This document shows, piece after piece, positions 8,801 to 9,941 of a DNA stretch of 9,941 nt. The stretch is taken from positions 1 through 9,941 of the forward strand of contig SXIE01000330.1 in the NCBI GenBank assembly GCA_005772945.1, read 5' to 3'. Below the pieces are notes generated by a model that saw only the letters and a list, made by a program, of their open reading frames with translations, ran no database searches and was not told where the DNA came from. Position numbers and translations under genes: made by a program. This DNA comes from Pseudomonadota bacterium (lineage in GTDB: Bacteria; Myxococcota; UBA9042; PHBI01). How positions within the stretch are numbered: the first letter of the stretch is position 1; each line of letters starts with the position of its first letter.

Positions 8801-9941
8801 AATATACTACTGAATCCGCGCGTGACCGGGTGGTCGTTCGGGTTCGATCTGCCGAGCCCCGAGGCGCTCGATCAGGTCATCGCGCAGCGCCTCTGGCGCG
8901 GCTACATGATCGACGCGGCGGGCGATCGCAGCCTCCGTTTCCGGCTGCACCCCGAGGTCACCGCAACGCACGTCGAGGCGCTTTTCCAGCGGCTAGGTGC
9001 CTCCCTCACGGAGGTCGCTCGCGGCGAGGTCGCTCGCGAAGAGCGCGTAGCGCTTGCCCGCGATGGTGTCGGGGCGGGCGACGGCACCGCCGGGCTCGTC
9101 GATCGCGCGCCTGCGTGGCCCGTCGCTCCGAGCAAGCTGCGCGCCGGCTACAAGCTCGTGCGCATCACGAGCGCCGACTGGCCGGCCATACGCGGCGCCT
9201 ACGAGACGATGCACAAGGCCAGCGACGAGGCGCCTCCGAGTGACATCGATTTCGAGCGCATGAGCGCGCTCGTGCAGGAGCCCGATGCCATCTGCCTCGC
9301 GATCGTGCAAGGCAAGCCGAGCCCGCAGCTCCCGCCCAAGGGGACGCTCGTCGGAGCCGCGATCGGCTTCGCGATCGAGCACGTCAGCGAGCTCGACGGC
9401 CCACGCCAGGACGTGACGCTCGGCGACGGCGTCACGTTCTTCATCGCCGATGTGACGGTGCACGGCGAGCACCGCGGAATCGGACTCGGGCGCGCCCTGA
9501 AGGAGTCGCTGATCGCCCACGCGATGAACGCCAAGCGACCCACGGGCGAGGCGCGCTTTGCATTCATGACGGGCCGCCGCGCGGCCACGACGGCGCGCGA
9601 CATCGACTACGGCGCCTACCACGTCGGCCGCACCGCCGACGCGCGAACCCCCATCGACTACTACCGGATCGCGCTGACCGCCCCGCGACTCCCGCCGCGC
9701 GCGGCCGTGACCGCCTACCCCGCCGGCAGCGGCCCGAGCGTCGTCGACTGGGACAGCGGCCTCGAGCGGCGCCTGGGCGATGTGCGCGGCGCGGGCGCCG
9801 GGGTCGACGAGCTGCGCGAGCACCTGGCCGACGGACAGCTGAACGGCGCCATCGTCAACAAGCTCTCGCTCGCGAACTTCGTGACGCCGGCGGTCGCGCG
9901 CGCGTACGAGGTCCTGCGGCTGTCGGCGCCGCGCGCGCTGC
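5858..9941 (+). CDS. Multidomain fusion: AstD-like aldehyde dehydrogenase / class-III aminotransferase-like / GNAT acyltransferase (3' end beyond window)
   Basis: One frame runs from ATG 5858 to the window end without a stop (at least 1361 residues, partial). An in-frame TGA at 5789 closes it upstream. TTG 5810 is an alternative start, and neither start has a strong ribosome site. Residues 1-485 are an aldehyde dehydrogenase with Asn148 in GPFN, Lys171 in KPSE, FTGS at 220-223, base Glu245 in LEMGG, nucleophile Cys279 in GQRC, EEVFGP and PFGGVGKSGN. VNWNR and overall wording resemble succinylglutamate semialdehyde dehydrogenase. Residues 490-657 are unassigned. Residues 658-1050 resemble a class-III PLP aminotransferase: SNSGAEA (750-756), FHGRT, Asp892 in VIDEVETGF and the Lys923/924 pair in AAKKAQ, closest in style to lysine 6-aminotransferase. 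Residues 1098-1273 are a GNAT with acetyl-CoA loop RGIGLG (1206-1211). The tail may begin another domain. Predicted role: cytoplasmic catabolism of a diamino acid. Confidence 0.85.
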   Translation, partial: MEFSRGNFIDNQWIKPEGSGAIRSVNPATADEVVLEAPTDPKHAALAVQAAARAWPAWAALPSEERIAALRRFARELAPRTEALARAITQEMGKTIREARQEASSLIERVDLVAEQQLPLVRPWGASDVPGECRYHPLGVIAVLGPFNAPLHVCHAHIMPALATGNCVVVKPSERTPLAFQRYMEAWAAAGLPPVLNMIQGGPEVGKALLRAPELRGVAFTGSWRSGQAIQKALLDRPEVLAALEMGGQNMAIVLEDADLDQALEGVLLGGFLTTGQRCTATSRVLVARTIADAVIGRLVRAAERLTFGDPTTDVFMGPMASCGDRDRLEALCRAGREAGAEVLLAPALRDELRDTLKEGGAWRGPSIHQITKQHDSDYTREEVFGPDLAVTVVDGLDDALEVVSASPFGLSVAIFSARRAAFEAVYLHTHVGCVNWNRSTNRASGMMPFGGVGKSGNYRAAGSDVVRYATYPVQVQWNEPGVLENDPFARAALHAADPVMALETVHRMEEALEPYGLYPEFDSEHSLGQPLRGLRENAHTFRIPFTQLDAHVALSRPLAEALKARGVAAELTETAVRVPMPSGERAARLLARHLSDALFGIRHLHPARFLSRRPAACQVPAKAVGGSDARPLLPRSQAFMKRLGAGTFVADDKKPPVIDLYRSSGPYLASVDDDPIVLFDAAGQLATHAAGINPPAVVDALWLGRFAATPIDNGPSGAGEPPEAQRLASYLREATATAHSPALPHVRFSNSGAEAIEIALATAATQRPGRRAIVAFRGAFHGRTLLAGAAARWVDLPVWPSPSVPAPEPAGWLTTWRKPAAERLLTPGDDALLAAEIAALTALEAALADDQVVAVLVEPMQAEAGERYVTARFMRAVRAITAWLGVPLVIDEVETGFHLGGPFFWHTRFDLPSPPDIVTAAKKAQLGATLARWPIPVRAEIAAASAVRGALYAEILAAASPDAIMGEVGRRLCELTGTHPNILLNPRVTGWSFGFDLPSPEALDQVIAQRLWRGYMIDAAGDRSLRFRLHPEVTATHVEALFQRLGASLTEVARGEVAREERVALARDGVGAGDGTAGLVDRAPAWPVAPSKLRAGYKLVRITSADWPAIRGAYETMHKASDEAPPSDIDFERMSALVQEPDAICLAIVQGKPSPQLPPKGTLVGAAIGFAIEHVSELDGPRQDVTLGDGVTFFIADVTVHGEHRGIGLGRALKESLIAHAMNAKRPTGEARFAFMTGRRAATTARDIDYGAYHVGRTADARTPIDYYRIALTAPRLPPRAAVTAYPAGSGPSVVDWDSGLERRLGDVRGAGAGVDELREHLADGQLNGAIVNKLSLANFVTPAVARAYEVLRLSAPRAL
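9011..9040 (+). repeat. 15-base tandem duplication in an interdomain linker
   Basis: Two adjacent 15-base units share the first 13 bases (GAGGTCGCTCGCG) and encode EVARG then EVARE. They lie in the charged linker (about residues 1051-1097) between the aminotransferase-like and GNAT domains, where a length change would be tolerated. Confidence 0.6.

Noticed and set aside
7288..9243. Two long + strand frames at 7288-8019 and 8254-9243 that could pass for separate genes
   Set aside because: They are out of phase with the frame holding the dehydrogenase, aminotransferase and GNAT motifs, and their translations are Arg/Ala/Gly-rich without family features.

Overview
This is a high-GC window with strong G/C bias at third codon positions. 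Its style suggests a myxobacterium-like member of the former Deltaproteobacteria (Myxococcota). The clues are Cys-Gly-Gly lipoproteins with Ala/Asp/Glu/Pro-rich tethers, very large fused metabolic enzymes and a two-subunit-type acyl-CoA mutase. The taxonomic call is an inference from style, not from a marker gene.

Left part (1-2335), accessory in character. A complete HEPN/MNT (type VII) toxin-antitoxin pair lies on the + strand: a minimal nucleotidyltransferase (132-581) overlaps a HepT-like HEPN ribonuclease (574-999). It converges on a second two-gene unit on the - strand: a 70-residue protein (1717-1929) overlaps an AbiEii-like nucleotidyltransferase (1124-1720). The gaps around them hold two possible gene remnants. 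One is a short tail resembling the end of an IS630-type transposase (1000-1089). The other is a coding-looking fragment with no convincing start (1933-2184).

Middle part (2336-4101). A lipoprotein M28-family zinc aminopeptidase (+) converges with a small predicted NTF2-like lipoprotein (-), 18 bases apart. Upstream of the small lipoprotein, on the same strand, is a complete tRNA-Pro(UGG) with encoded CCA.

Right part (4137-9941), metabolic. A B12-dependent acyl-CoA mutase catalytic subunit (-) carries the Phe/Gln pair typical of isobutyryl-CoA mutase in place of the Tyr/Arg pair of methylmalonyl-CoA mutase. It is divergently arranged, across 68 bases, with one uninterrupted + strand reading frame. 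That frame starts at 5858 and runs off the window end without a stop, giving at least 1361 codons. It encodes an AstD-like aldehyde dehydrogenase, an unassigned region of about 165 residues, a class-III aminotransferase-like domain, a GNAT acyltransferase, and a tail that may begin a further domain. The frame is easy to miss because it has no stop in the window and many long shadow frames overlie it. Acyltransfer, transamination and semialdehyde oxidation are three chemical steps of arginine/ornithine/lysine catabolism (AstA, AstC and AstD in the succinyltransferase pathway). A single-chain catabolic enzyme is therefore the main hypothesis. Together with the mutase, this part of the window suggests amino-acid or short-chain acyl-CoA catabolism.
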